Shown in pieces: positions 15,475 through 23,652 of a stretch of 64,000 nucleotides of DNA. The position numbers were made by a program, and so were the translations under genes. Location: the NCBI GenBank assembly GCA_964584925.1, contig CAZPBS010000002.1:19972-83971 (forward strand). Reading direction: 5' to 3'. Numbering within the stretch: position 1 is the stretch's first letter; each line of letters opens with the position of its first letter. The notes beneath the pieces were generated by a model that saw nothing but the letters and a program-made list of their open reading frames with translations, was not told the DNA's origin and ran no database searches. Source of the DNA: Pontimonas sp964584925 (lineage in GTDB: Bacteria; Actinomycetota; Actinomycetes; Actinomycetales; Microbacteriaceae).

Positions 15475-17156
15475 TGGTGGACACACTCTCCGGTCTGGAT
15501 GACGCACAACGCGTGGTCGCCACCACATGGGGTGGACCACTGTGTGTGTTGGCGGGAGCAGGCACTGGCAAAACGAGGGCGCTGACGCATCGGATAGCCC
15601 ACGGTGTTGCCGAAGGAAAGTACCAGCCAGAGCAGGTGCTGGCGTTGACCTTCACCACTAAAGCGGCCTCAGAGATGGGTCAGCGCTTGCGGGCACTCGG
15701 TGTCTCTGGCGTTGCGGCGAGAACCTTTCACTCTGCTGCGCTTCGCCAATTGCAGCATTTTTGGCCAAGCATCACCGGGGGCAGGTTGCCCGACATCGCC
15801 TCCTCAAAGGCTCCTCTCATTGCCAAGACTTTGGACCAGTTGTCTCTGTCGGTGGACACTGCCGTCATTCGTGATTTGGCGGGAGATATCGAGTGGAGGA
15901 AGGTCCAGGCCTACACACTCGATGACTATCGCGACAAGCGCGCGACGCTGGGCAAAAGTCTCCCCGGAGGTTTGTCGCTGGAAGTCGTCGCCAGCATTCA
16001 TGAGCGATACGAACAGGTCAAGGATGAACAAGGTCGCATTGACTTTGAGGACGTCCTCCTCGCGACACTGGGAATGTTGGAGAGCGAATCTCGCGTAGCG
16101 GAGCGGGTTCGAGCGCAATACAGCGTATTTCTGGTGGATGAGTACCAGGACGTGTCCCCGCTCCAGCAGAAGCTTCTCGATGTGTGGCTTGGGGGTCGAG
16201 AAGACCTCGTGGTTGTAGGTGATGCTAGCCAGACGATTTATAGCTTCGCGGGGGCCTCGAGCTCCTACCTCTTGGAATTCCCCGAGCGTTTCCCGTCGGG
16301 AACGGTGGTGAAGTTGGAGCGCAACTATCGCTCAGGCGAGCACATTGTTCGGGCGGCGAACCACGTCATGCTGGGTCGCCCCGGTGCTCTCACACTCGAA
16401 GCCCAGGGTGGCTCGCTGGAGCCCATCCATCGTCATATCGCGCGCACTGACGAGGCCGAAGCGCAATATGTGGCGCGCACCATCAAGAGCCTCATCGAGC
16501 AGGGCACACCCCCGGATGGAATTGCGGTTCTGATTCGGTTTGGCGCGCAGTCCTTAGAGCTTGAGTCAGCATTACGGGCTGAGGGCGTGGGTGTCAGAGT
16601 TCACGGGTCCACTCCGTTCTTTGAAGAGTCCCATGTCAAGCGTGCCCTGATGGAAATCCGCGGCGCTGCTGTGGCAGGAGTGGCGGGTTCGCTCACCCAG
16701 GTCGTGGACGACATTCTCTTTGGGCTGGGGTTGCAAGGAGAGGCCCCCGATCACCAGGGGGCTGAGCGAAACCGCCATGACGATTTGGCTGCCCTACGCG
16801 CACTTGCTCTTTCCATGCCTCCGGGGAGCACAGTCGCGGAGTTTTCTGACCTGTTAGCGGATCGAGCCGGCGCGGGAGATGCACCCGAGGTGGGAGCGAT
16901 CACGATTACGACCGTTCACTCGGCGAAAGGTCGCGAATGGCCAGTCGTCTTTGTGGTGGGGCTTTCTGAGGGGATGTTCCCCATTTCGTATGCGAACACG
17001 GAGGAAACCATCGAGGAGGAGCGACGGTTGTTTTATGTCGCCATCACCCGAGCCCAGCACGCGCTCTATCTCTCGATGGCGGAGCGGGGACGATCGGACC
17101 AGAGCGTGCGGGCACCGAGCAGATTCCTTCAATCGCTCTCGCCTGCGGCCCCCTAG
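15474..17156 (+). CDS. uvrD2: UvrD2-type DNA helicase, short form
   Basis: 560 aa SF1 3'-5' DNA helicase. Motifs: LAGAGTGKTRALTHRI (Walker A), TFTTKAASEM, LVDEYQDVSP, GDASQTIYSFAGA, TTVHSAKGREW and YVAITRAQH. Mycobacterial UvrD2 is about 700 aa with an HRDC domain and a four-Cys cluster after the motor; this protein ends about 40 residues after motif VI with no such region. Start GTG at 15474 overlaps the last base of the nudC stop. Its stop shares CTAG (17153-17156) with the convergent cyclodehydratase-like gene. The order nudC-uvrD2 next to adnAB is conserved in actinobacteria. Confidence 0.88.
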   Translation: MVDTLSGLDDAQRVVATTWGGPLCVLAGAGTGKTRALTHRIAHGVAEGKYQPEQVLALTFTTKAASEMGQRLRALGVSGVAARTFHSAALRQLQHFWPSITGGRLPDIASSKAPLIAKTLDQLSLSVDTAVIRDLAGDIEWRKVQAYTLDDYRDKRATLGKSLPGGLSLEVVASIHERYEQVKDEQGRIDFEDVLLATLGMLESESRVAERVRAQYSVFLVDEYQDVSPLQQKLLDVWLGGREDLVVVGDASQTIYSFAGASSSYLLEFPERFPSGTVVKLERNYRSGEHIVRAANHVMLGRPGALTLEAQGGSLEPIHRHIARTDEAEAQYVARTIKSLIEQGTPPDGIAVLIRFGAQSLELESALRAEGVGVRVHGSTPFFEESHVKRALMEIRGAAVAGVAGSLTQVVDDILFGLGLQGEAPDHQGAERNRHDDLAALRALALSMPPGSTVAEFSDLLADRAGAGDAPEVGAITITTVHSAKGREWPVVFVVGLSEGMFPISYANTEETIEEERRLFYVAITRAQHALYLSMAERGRSDQSVRAPSRFLQSLSPAAP

Positions 17157-17899
17157 CCAAGCGAGCGGCAAAGACAGGAGCCTGAGGGCTCCTCGCGGTA
17201 GGTCTGAACTTTTTGGGTGTAGCGATCAATCCGGTAGGTGAGCCCTGGCTCTCCAGCGCGCACAAGATCTCGGGTGTGCCAGGCCGCCACCGCGTGGAAT
17301 GACGGGGTATCTGTCGCGGCAGAGAGAGTTGAGAGCTGAGTTGCCAGAGCAACGAGTGCCGGCTCGCGGGCGGCATGGTTTTCCCAAACGCACTGCAGAC
17401 ACGGACCAACACCGGGCGTCACGCGAGGGCCCACGGTCATCGACTGGTCACTCATGATGATGGGAGTGTGGGGGACGTCGGTGGCGAGCCAGGGGCGATA
17501 GGCGGACGCTGGCATCACGAAAGAAGAGACCAGCAGTGCCTCGTCGGGAGGGTCCGCTTCGAGAAAGCCCACGTCGCGAAGAACGCGGGCAAAGGACGCC
17601 ACATGTGTGGTTGACCCGGTAATGCTCAGCCGGGGAAGTGCGTCGGGGGTTCGCGGGGTGAGCGCTCCCGAGAGCTCGTCAAGGAAGAGATCGGTCTCCT
17701 CAGGGGTGAGTCCCTCGTGGGAGGCAATCGCGTCGTATCCCTCCTCACTAATTCCTCGGTGGAGGGCTGCGAGCACCGGGAGGTAGCGCTGATCAATCGA
17801 GTCGATGAGCGCTATTGGCGGATCAACACCGATTTGGAGACCCTCAGGTGAGCGCCACACCACCGGAAGAGAGGAGTCGAGATGGAGTAGTCGTGACAT
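17153..17899 (-). CDS. Cyclodehydratase/ThiF-like protein (TOMM leader-binding type)
   Basis: 248 aa. The segment VGPRVTPGVGPCLQCVWEN resembles the region around CLRC in actinobacterial proteins annotated as TOMM precursor leader peptide-binding or bacteriocin cyclodehydratase-like proteins. Two Cys pairs, C167/C170 (CLQC) and C242/C244 (CLC) near the C-terminus, could bind one zinc as in the E1-like fold. No ATP-binding Gly-rich motif is convincing, and no YcaO or precursor peptide gene lies nearby, so a real thiazole/oxazole pathway is not supported. ATG at 17899; in-frame codons upstream do not look coding. Follows the DUF2342 gene on the same strand after 49 bp. Confidence 0.62.
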   Translation of the reverse strand: MSRLLHLDSSLPVVWRSPEGLQIGVDPPIALIDSIDQRYLPVLAALHRGISEEGYDAIASHEGLTPEETDLFLDELSGALTPRTPDALPRLSITGSTTHVASFARVLRDVGFLEADPPDEALLVSSFVMPASAYRPWLATDVPHTPIIMSDQSMTVGPRVTPGVGPCLQCVWENHAAREPALVALATQLSTLSAATDTPSFHAVAAWHTRDLVRAGEPGLTYRIDRYTQKVQTYREEPSGSCLCRSLG

Positions 17900-17948
17900 T
17901 CCGCCATCGTGTCGGAAACACTTGCGGTAGCGGGGAATTTGTCCACAG

Positions 17949-19292
17949 CTAGGACTCGGGAGTCTCCCCATCCAAGAGCTCGCGCAGTGCTTGGTCAAAG
18001 TCGTCATCAGCGGGAGGGTGAGCGATCCGCTGAAGAAAGGTTGCCGGATCATCGAGGTCCTCGAGGTGGGGCAATGTGTCGGGGTGGCGCCATAGTTCAT
18101 CACGCGCCTCAGAGCCCAGCTCCCGGTGAATCTCCGCCCACAGAGCACTGGCTTCGCGGAGTTTTCTGGGACGAAGCTCCAGGCCGACGAGGGTGGAGAA
18201 GGCGTGTTCAGCAGGTCCACCGCTGGCACGACGACGTCGGATAGCTTCCCCGAGTGCGCCGGATTTTGGTAACCGGGCTGTCGCGAGACCGGTGACATGG
18301 TCCACCCAGCCTTCGACAAGTGCCAGCATTCCCTCGAGGCGCTCCAAGGCTCTGTTTTGCTCCTCGGTGCGCTCGGGAAGCAGTGCCCCCGTCGTCAGTA
18401 GTTCCTTCATCGCCTCAGCGTTGGTGGGGTCAAAATCCTCAGCGAGTTCCATCACGCGAGAGAGGTCGATGCTGATGCCTCCGGCGAAATCTCGGATGGC
18501 GCTCATCATGTGGAGGCGGAGCCATTTCGCGTGGCGGAAGAGTCTCGCATGTGCGATTTCTCGGGTGGCGAGGTAGATGTCGGCCTCTTCCTGGGGGACA
18601 TCGAGGTCACGGGAAAACGCTCGCATGTTCTGGGCTAGCAGAAACGCTTTCACGTCGTATTCGTCGCTGCCGCTGACCAGCGGTATGCCGATATCTCCTC
18701 CCGAGAGAACTTCTCCGGAGAGTTTCCCGACCGCTCCGGCGAGCTGCATCGTGAACAGGCTCTTGGAGACTTGCTCCATTGGTCCACTCATTCCGCCGAT
18801 GAGCCCTTGCATGTCCTCAGGTGCTTGGCTTGCCATCATCTGGGAGATGGCCCGGGGGATAGCGGTCGCGACGGGGTCGGCGATGTCCTCCCACACGGGA
18901 AGAGTGACTCTGGCCCATTCAGCGCGGGTGCCCACCACAGGAGTCTCGGGAAGATCAGAGATGGCGGTCACCTCCGTGAGCCACAGGCCTGCCACCGTCG
19001 CGGCTTGGCTCAAGGCTTGTCTGGTGGCAGGGTCCAGCGGGAGCGCACCCTCGCCTGCGACCGAGACGGCGTGATCCCTCGAGGCTTGTGGTTTGAGCCC
19101 GCCGCCGGGTGCGAAAGAGGTACCCAGCTGCATCATCATCTTCTGCAGTTCTTCGGGCGAGACGTTGAGTCCCGCGGCCTTCATGAGTTCTTCAGGGTTG
19201 AAGGACTCATCGCCACTAAGAAACTTCCGGAAGGCGTCCTTCATCCACTCTTCATCGCCAAAGCGGGGGTCGTCGCCAGAGTCCTCGGACAT
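17949..19292 (-). CDS. DUF2342 zinc-dependent metalloprotease-like protein
   Basis: 447 aa actinobacterial family protein annotated as zinc-dependent metalloprotease. The putative zinc site is in the segment REIAHARLFRHAKWL (His-x4-His), with a conserved LVEGWVDHV later, which would supply a Glu or His. N-terminal ~80 residues are acidic and glutamine/methionine-rich (EELQKMMMQLG) and likely disordered. No signal peptide. Start ATG at 19292 has TACCGT 6 nt upstream on the minus strand; an in-frame start 15 bp upstream lacks this. The order DUF2342, PDZ-Lon (divergent), UPF0182 is conserved in actinobacteria, e.g. Rv3195-Rv3193c from memory. Confidence 0.85.
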   Translation of the reverse strand: MSEDSGDDPRFGDEEWMKDAFRKFLSGDESFNPEELMKAAGLNVSPEELQKMMMQLGTSFAPGGGLKPQASRDHAVSVAGEGALPLDPATRQALSQAATVAGLWLTEVTAISDLPETPVVGTRAEWARVTLPVWEDIADPVATAIPRAISQMMASQAPEDMQGLIGGMSGPMEQVSKSLFTMQLAGAVGKLSGEVLSGGDIGIPLVSGSDEYDVKAFLLAQNMRAFSRDLDVPQEEADIYLATREIAHARLFRHAKWLRLHMMSAIRDFAGGISIDLSRVMELAEDFDPTNAEAMKELLTTGALLPERTEEQNRALERLEGMLALVEGWVDHVTGLATARLPKSGALGEAIRRRRASGGPAEHAFSTLVGLELRPRKLREASALWAEIHRELGSEARDELWRHPDTLPHLEDLDDPATFLQRIAHPPADDDFDQALRELLDGETPES

Positions 19293-19298
19293 GTCACA

Positions 19299-19304
19299 AC
19301 GGTA
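19299..19304 (-). promoter_or_regulatory. -10 box, leaderless DUF2342 gene
   Basis: TACCGT on the minus strand, 6 nt before the ATG at 19292. The remaining 95 bp to the divergent PDZ gene hold that gene's TATGCT box (19365-19370). Confidence 0.55.
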
Positions 19305-19364
19305 CAAGGGTGACTGGCGCAGGTGTTTGTAATTTCGCTAACGGCTTGTTCCCGGTTTCCGTGG

Positions 19365-19370
19365 CTATGC
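19365..19370 (+). promoter_or_regulatory. -10 box of the PDZ-Lon protease gene
   Basis: TATGCT, 29 nt before the GTG start at 19400; the short leader includes the Shine-Dalgarno-like GCGGGGAG at 19386-19393. Confidence 0.5.
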
Positions 19371-19399
19371 TTTCCCGGTTATCAAGCGGGGAGTCACCA

Positions 19400-20500
19400 G
19401 TGGCCATTTATGAAACCGAGGATCCATCGGATCAGGTTCAGCGACGCTCCCGCCTCGCGGGATGGCTGATGCTGATCTTTACCGCGGCCATCGTGATCGG
19501 TTTGTCTTTCTTTCCTGCGCCCTACGTCATCGATAACCCGGGTCCCACCTACAACACTCTGGGCTCCGTGAGTGTGGGCGAAGAGGAGATGGAGCTCATC
19601 CTGATCTCAGGAGAGGAGACCTACGAGACCACCGGTTCACTCCTGTTGACGACGGTGACCCGGTCGGGAAACCCAGAGAGTTTGCCCGGGTGGCTTGATG
19701 TCCTCCAGGGTTGGTTTGACCCCACCCGGACCGTCATCCCCGTGGATGTTGCCTACCCGCCGGGAATTTCCGTGGAGCAGAATCGTGAAGCTGCCGCCAT
19801 TGAGATGGAGAACTCTCAACAAGAAGCAGTTGCGGCAGCCCTGGATTATCTCGGCATCGCCTACACAAGCCGCATGGTGGTGTCCCAAGCTCTGGAGGGT
19901 GGACCCAGCGAAGGTGTTCTCCTTTCCGGTGATGTCATTCTCAAAGCCAATGGCATGAGCGTGGACACCGTCAGCAGTTTTCGGGAGATGATTGCGGATT
20001 CGGGAGTCATTACACCCATGACCATCACTGTGGAGCGCGAGGGATCCCCGGTTGACGTCCAGGTTCTTCCGCGAATGTCGGAGGGTCCGGAGCGAGTTCC
20101 GATGGTGGGCATTCTCGTGTCGGGAACTTACGACTTTCCTCTCGATGTTGACATCGCCCTCGAGAACGTGGGCGGACCCAGCGCCGGGCTTATGTTTGCG
20201 CTCGGCGTCGTCGAGAAGTTGACGATGGAGGACATTACCGACGGTCAGGTCATTGCGGGGACGGGAACTATCGATGCCCAGGGTCTTGTCGGGCCGATTG
20301 GAGGTATTCGTCACAAAATGCACGGTGCGTTGAATGACGGCGCAGCCTGGTTCTTGGCTCCTGCCGATAACTGTCCTGACGTTCTCGGCCACATCCCCGA
20401 TGGCCTTCAGGTGATTCCCGTGGCGACACTCGAGGGCGCTCTTGATGCGCTGGAGAGCATTCGTGCGGGTGACGAGCTTCCCCGCTGTGCTGGGTCTTAG
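19400..20500 (+). CDS. Membrane-anchored PDZ-Lon (S16) protease, YlbL type
   Basis: 366 aa. One N-terminal transmembrane segment (about 20-42, after a charged DQVQRRSRLAGW) anchors an extracytoplasmic part with a PDZ domain (about 165-235, containing GPSEGVLLSGDVILKANG) and a Lon-type S16 domain. The catalytic Ser-Lys dyad is present: S261 in GGPSAGLMFAL and K306 in GGIRHKMHGAL. The GTG start at 19400 is preceded by a Shine-Dalgarno 6 nt upstream; longer in-frame starts fall before the promoter. Followed after 63 bp by the UPF0182 gene, which has its own promoter. Confidence 0.9.
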   Translation: MAIYETEDPSDQVQRRSRLAGWLMLIFTAAIVIGLSFFPAPYVIDNPGPTYNTLGSVSVGEEEMELILISGEETYETTGSLLLTTVTRSGNPESLPGWLDVLQGWFDPTRTVIPVDVAYPPGISVEQNREAAAIEMENSQQEAVAAALDYLGIAYTSRMVVSQALEGGPSEGVLLSGDVILKANGMSVDTVSSFREMIADSGVITPMTITVEREGSPVDVQVLPRMSEGPERVPMVGILVSGTYDFPLDVDIALENVGGPSAGLMFALGVVEKLTMEDITDGQVIAGTGTIDAQGLVGPIGGIRHKMHGALNDGAAWFLAPADNCPDVLGHIPDGLQVIPVATLEGALDALESIRAGDELPRCAGS

Positions 20501-20522
20501 GCATTCCCCCAGCCACTCTTTG

Positions 20523-20528
20523 TAGACT
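20523..20528 (+). promoter_or_regulatory. -10 box of the UPF0182 gene
   Basis: TAGACT with a leader of about 29 nt to the GTG at 20564; AAGAGAG in the leader is the likely ribosome binding site. Confidence 0.5.
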
Positions 20529-20563
20529 GAAGGCCCTGACCCCGCCAAAGAGAGTACTCACTC

Positions 20564-23479
20564 GTGTCTCAAGCCGCACCGCAGTTGTTCGACCGTCGCA
20601 GACTTCCCCTCATCATTACCGTGGCCGTGTTGGCTGCAGTGTTGGGAGGGTTCTTCCTCTTCTCCTCGCTCTACACCGAGGTGTTGTGGTTTGACCAGGT
20701 GGGCTACCTCGAGGTCCTTCTGACCTCGTGGGGCGGCTCGGTAGCGATGTTCCTGATTGGGTTCATCACGATGTTCCTTCCCGTCTGGTTGAGTATCTCG
20801 CTGGCGTTCCGGTTCCGCCCGGTCTACGCGAAGCTCTCCAACGAACTTGACCGGTATCGCCAAATCATCGACCCCATCCGGCGGGCAGCGATGCTCGGAA
20901 TCCCCGCTCTGCTGGCTCTCTTCTCTGGCTTGGGTTCTGCCAATACCTGGCCTCAGTTCTTGCTGTGGATGAACCGCGAACCCTTTGGCACCGTCGATCC
21001 AGAGTTTGGCCTGGATATCGGCTTCTACATCTTCGAGTTGCCCGTTTACTCCAGCGTGATTTCCTACGTGTCGACGATTCTTGTGCTCTCCGCGTTGGGT
21101 GCGGCAGCGACCGGTTTCCTCTACGGGTCTATCTCCGTCACTGGACGTGAGGTGCGCATTTCTCGGACGATGCGCGTTCAGCTGGCCATTCTGGGTGTTC
21201 TCTACTTTGCAGCCCAGGGCGTCAACCTCTGGCTCCAGCAGTATGAGGCGCTCGTCACTGCCAGCTCAGGCTTCCTTGCCTTCGGAGCTGGCTACACCGA
21301 AGCGAATGCCACCATTCCGGCTCGCGCCATCATGGCGGGCATCGCCGTCCTTGTGGCTCTGCTCTTCCTCGTCACCGCGATCATCGGACGCTGGCGTCTC
21401 GCGGTTGTCGGAACTGCGCTTTACATCGTGTCCGGCCTGGTCGTTGGCCTCGCCTACCCCAGCTTGATTCAGCGATTCCAGGTCGACCCGAGTGCCAGGA
21501 CCCTGGAGGCGGAGTTCATTGACCGCAACATTGACGCCACGAGGGATGCCTACGGCGTCTCAGACATCGTGGAAATCAACTACGAGGCCTCCACGGACAC
21601 CTCTGCTGGAGCACTTCGCGCAGATGCGGCAACTACAGCGAACATCCGCATCATTGACCCCGCGTTGGTGACGGATGCGTTCGCACAGCTCGAGCAGTTC
21701 CGTCAGTACTACCGCTTCCCCACCTACTTGGATGTCGGGCGCTATGACGTCAACGGTGAGCGTACTGACACGGTCTTGGCTGTTCGAGAAATCAACCTCG
21801 ATGGTTTGAACTCCCAGTCCTGGTACAACAACACGATTGTCTATACCCACGGCTATGGCTTGGTGGCCGCGTATGGAAACCAGCGCACCGAAGATGGTCA
21901 GCCGCGATTCATTGAGTCCGGAATTCCTGTCTCCGAGGTGCTCGGTGAATACGAGCCCCGAATTTACTTCGGAGAGAACTCACCGGAGTACTCGATCGTG
22001 GGCGGACCTGAGGGTTCCACCCCGCTGGAGCTTGACTTCCCCTCGGGTGGTGAGGGCAACGAGAACAACGCCACCTACACCTTCAGTGGTGATGGCGGTC
22101 CAGAACTCGACAACCTCTTCAAGCAGCTGCTGTATGCGCTGAAGTTTCAGTCCGAGCAAATCATCCTCTCGGATGCGATCACCAGCGACTCCCAGATTCT
22201 CTATGACCGCCACCCCGCTACCCGCGTGGGCAAGGTTGCCCCGTATCTCACCTTGGACAACGACCCCTACCCCGCAGTGGTGGACGGTCGACTGGTCTGG
22301 ATTGTGGATGGCTACACCACCAGTGCGGATTACCCCTACTCCACTCAGGTTCAGGTCTCTGAGGCCATTGCCGATACCTACCGTCCGACACCTCAGTTGG
22401 CCTTTGACACCGTGAACTACATGCGGAACTCCGTCAAGGCCACAGTGGACGCCTACTCCGGTGAGGTCACCCTGTATGCCTGGGACACCGAAGATCCGCT
22501 GTTGACCGCATGGAACCGCGTGTTCCCCGCCAGCTTGAAAGATCAGTCTGAGATGACGGAGCAGCTCCTGGATCACGTGCGCTACCCCTCCGACCTGTTC
22601 AAGGTTCAGCGCAGCATCCTGGGCGCCTACCACGTGACTGACTCTGGAACGTTCTACTCCAGTGAGGACGAGTGGGTCACCCCCAACGACCCCATCTCTA
22701 ACCCTGCAGCGCCGAGGCTCCAGCCCGCCTACTACCTGACAATGCAGGTTCCAGGCACCGAGAGCCCCGCGTTCTCCCTGTACTCCACCTTCATTCCGAG
22801 AGCCACCGGTGAGGCATCGAGAAACGTTCTCTATGGCTACCTGGCAGCTAACTCGGATTACGGGGACGACTACGGCAAGCTGACTCTCTTGCGTTTGCCC
22901 AAACAGACCACCGTTCCAGGACCCGGTCAGGTGCAGGCACAGTTTGACTCTGACGCCAACGTCGGTCAGCAGTTGAACCTTCTGCGTCAGGGCCAAACCG
23001 AGGTCATCTCGGGTAACTTGCTGACCCTGCCGGTCGGTAACGGTTTGCTCTACGTCCAGCCCGTCTATGTTCGGTCCACTGGTGACACCTCCTATCCGCT
23101 GTTGCGGAAGATCCTGGTGTCCTTCGGTGAAAAAATTGCCTTCGAGGACACCCTCGATCAGGCTTTGGATGCCCTCTTCGGAGGAGATTCCGGTGCTGAC
23201 GCCGGTGACTCCGATGGCGCTCCGGGCACTGTCGAAGTTCCTGAGGAGACCACCACTCCTGCCCCCACTCCTGACACGGATGCGGATGCAGGTGCTGACA
23301 CCGATTCCGACACCGGCATTGTGGTCTCGACTGAACTCCAGGCTGCGCTTGCTGATGCCCGCCAGGCGTTGACCGATCGTGAAGCTGCCTACCGGGCTAA
23401 CGATCTCGTAGGGGCTGCTGAAGCTGACCAGAGACTGACCGATGCTCTCGCTCGTGCCCTGGTGCTGAGCGACCAGTAG
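20564..23479 (+). CDS. UPF0182 family integral membrane protein
   Basis: 971 aa member of the UPF0182/COG1615 family, function unknown. Roughly seven hydrophobic segments fill the first 300 residues (e.g. LIITVAVLAAVLGGFFLFSS near the N-terminus). A large domain predicted to be extracytoplasmic follows, with conserved patches such as YRFPTYLDVGRYDVNG and HGYGLVAAYGN. The C-terminus is an acidic, Thr/Pro/Asp-rich linker (about residues 890-930) and then a short helical segment (ALADARQALTDREAAYRAND) as seen in actinobacterial homologues. GTG at 20564. Long antisense frames across it are shadows. Confidence 0.92.
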   Translation: MSQAAPQLFDRRRLPLIITVAVLAAVLGGFFLFSSLYTEVLWFDQVGYLEVLLTSWGGSVAMFLIGFITMFLPVWLSISLAFRFRPVYAKLSNELDRYRQIIDPIRRAAMLGIPALLALFSGLGSANTWPQFLLWMNREPFGTVDPEFGLDIGFYIFELPVYSSVISYVSTILVLSALGAAATGFLYGSISVTGREVRISRTMRVQLAILGVLYFAAQGVNLWLQQYEALVTASSGFLAFGAGYTEANATIPARAIMAGIAVLVALLFLVTAIIGRWRLAVVGTALYIVSGLVVGLAYPSLIQRFQVDPSARTLEAEFIDRNIDATRDAYGVSDIVEINYEASTDTSAGALRADAATTANIRIIDPALVTDAFAQLEQFRQYYRFPTYLDVGRYDVNGERTDTVLAVREINLDGLNSQSWYNNTIVYTHGYGLVAAYGNQRTEDGQPRFIESGIPVSEVLGEYEPRIYFGENSPEYSIVGGPEGSTPLELDFPSGGEGNENNATYTFSGDGGPELDNLFKQLLYALKFQSEQIILSDAITSDSQILYDRHPATRVGKVAPYLTLDNDPYPAVVDGRLVWIVDGYTTSADYPYSTQVQVSEAIADTYRPTPQLAFDTVNYMRNSVKATVDAYSGEVTLYAWDTEDPLLTAWNRVFPASLKDQSEMTEQLLDHVRYPSDLFKVQRSILGAYHVTDSGTFYSSEDEWVTPNDPISNPAAPRLQPAYYLTMQVPGTESPAFSLYSTFIPRATGEASRNVLYGYLAANSDYGDDYGKLTLLRLPKQTTVPGPGQVQAQFDSDANVGQQLNLLRQGQTEVISGNLLTLPVGNGLLYVQPVYVRSTGDTSYPLLRKILVSFGEKIAFEDTLDQALDALFGGDSGADAGDSDGAPGTVEVPEETTTPAPTPDTDADAGADTDSDTGIVVSTELQAALADARQALTDREAAYRANDLVGAAEADQRLTDALARALVLSDQ

Positions 23480-23504
23480 GAGGACAGCCAGGGTCCAAGC
23501 GTGT

Positions 23505-23510
23505 TACCAT
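23505..23510 (+). promoter_or_regulatory. -10 box of initiator tRNA
   Basis: TACCAT 11 nt before the mature tRNA; AGGACA at 23481-23486 (18 nt spacer) is a plausible -35, overlapping the end of the UPF0182 region. Confidence 0.55.
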
Positions 23511-23521
23511 GGGTGCTTCGC

Positions 23522-23598
23522 CGCGGGGTGGAGCAGTTCGGTAGCTCGCTGGGCTCATAACCCAGAGGTCGTAGGTTCAAATCCTGCCCCCGCAACCA
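23522..23598 (+). tRNA. Initiator tRNA-fMet (CAU)
   Basis: 77 nt including encoded CCA. Anticodon loop CTCATAA. Two initiator hallmarks are visible: the first base pair of the acceptor is a C1-A72 mismatch (CGCGGGG against CCCCGCA), and the anticodon stem ends in three G-C pairs (GGG/CCC). So this is the formylated initiator, not elongator Met. Confidence 0.96.
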
Positions 23599-23600
23599 TG

Positions 23601-23634
23601 ACAAAGCCCCCTCTCACGAGGGGGCTTTGTGTTT
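23601..23634 (+). terminator. Rho-independent terminator after tRNA-fMet
   Basis: A near-perfect 13 bp stem (ACAAAGCCCCCTC with GAGGGGGCTTTGT, loop TCAC) begins two bases after the CCA end and is followed by GTTT. It isolates the tRNA from the downstream nitrilase gene, and its symmetry could also act in the opposite direction. Confidence 0.85.
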
Positions 23635-23640
23635 CCCGCT

Positions 23641-23646
23641 TAGGCT
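23641..23646 (+). promoter_or_regulatory. -10 box, leaderless nitrilase gene
   Basis: TAGGCT, 6 nt, ATG at 23653; starts only 7 bp after the tRNA terminator. Confidence 0.6.
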
Positions 23647-23652
23647 TGAGCT

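Noticed and set aside
17153..17899. Ribosomally made peptide (TOMM) gene cluster
   Set aside because: Only one weakly similar protein is present; no YcaO, dehydrogenase, precursor or transporter gene adjoins it.
17900..18319. Upstream extension of the cyclodehydratase-like frame to 388 aa
   Set aside because: It overlaps the DUF2342 coding region on the same strand in another frame and has no domain-like sequence.
21980..22996. 338-codon open frame antisense to UPF0182
   Set aside because: Shadow of a GC-rich coding region; composition unlike a protein family.
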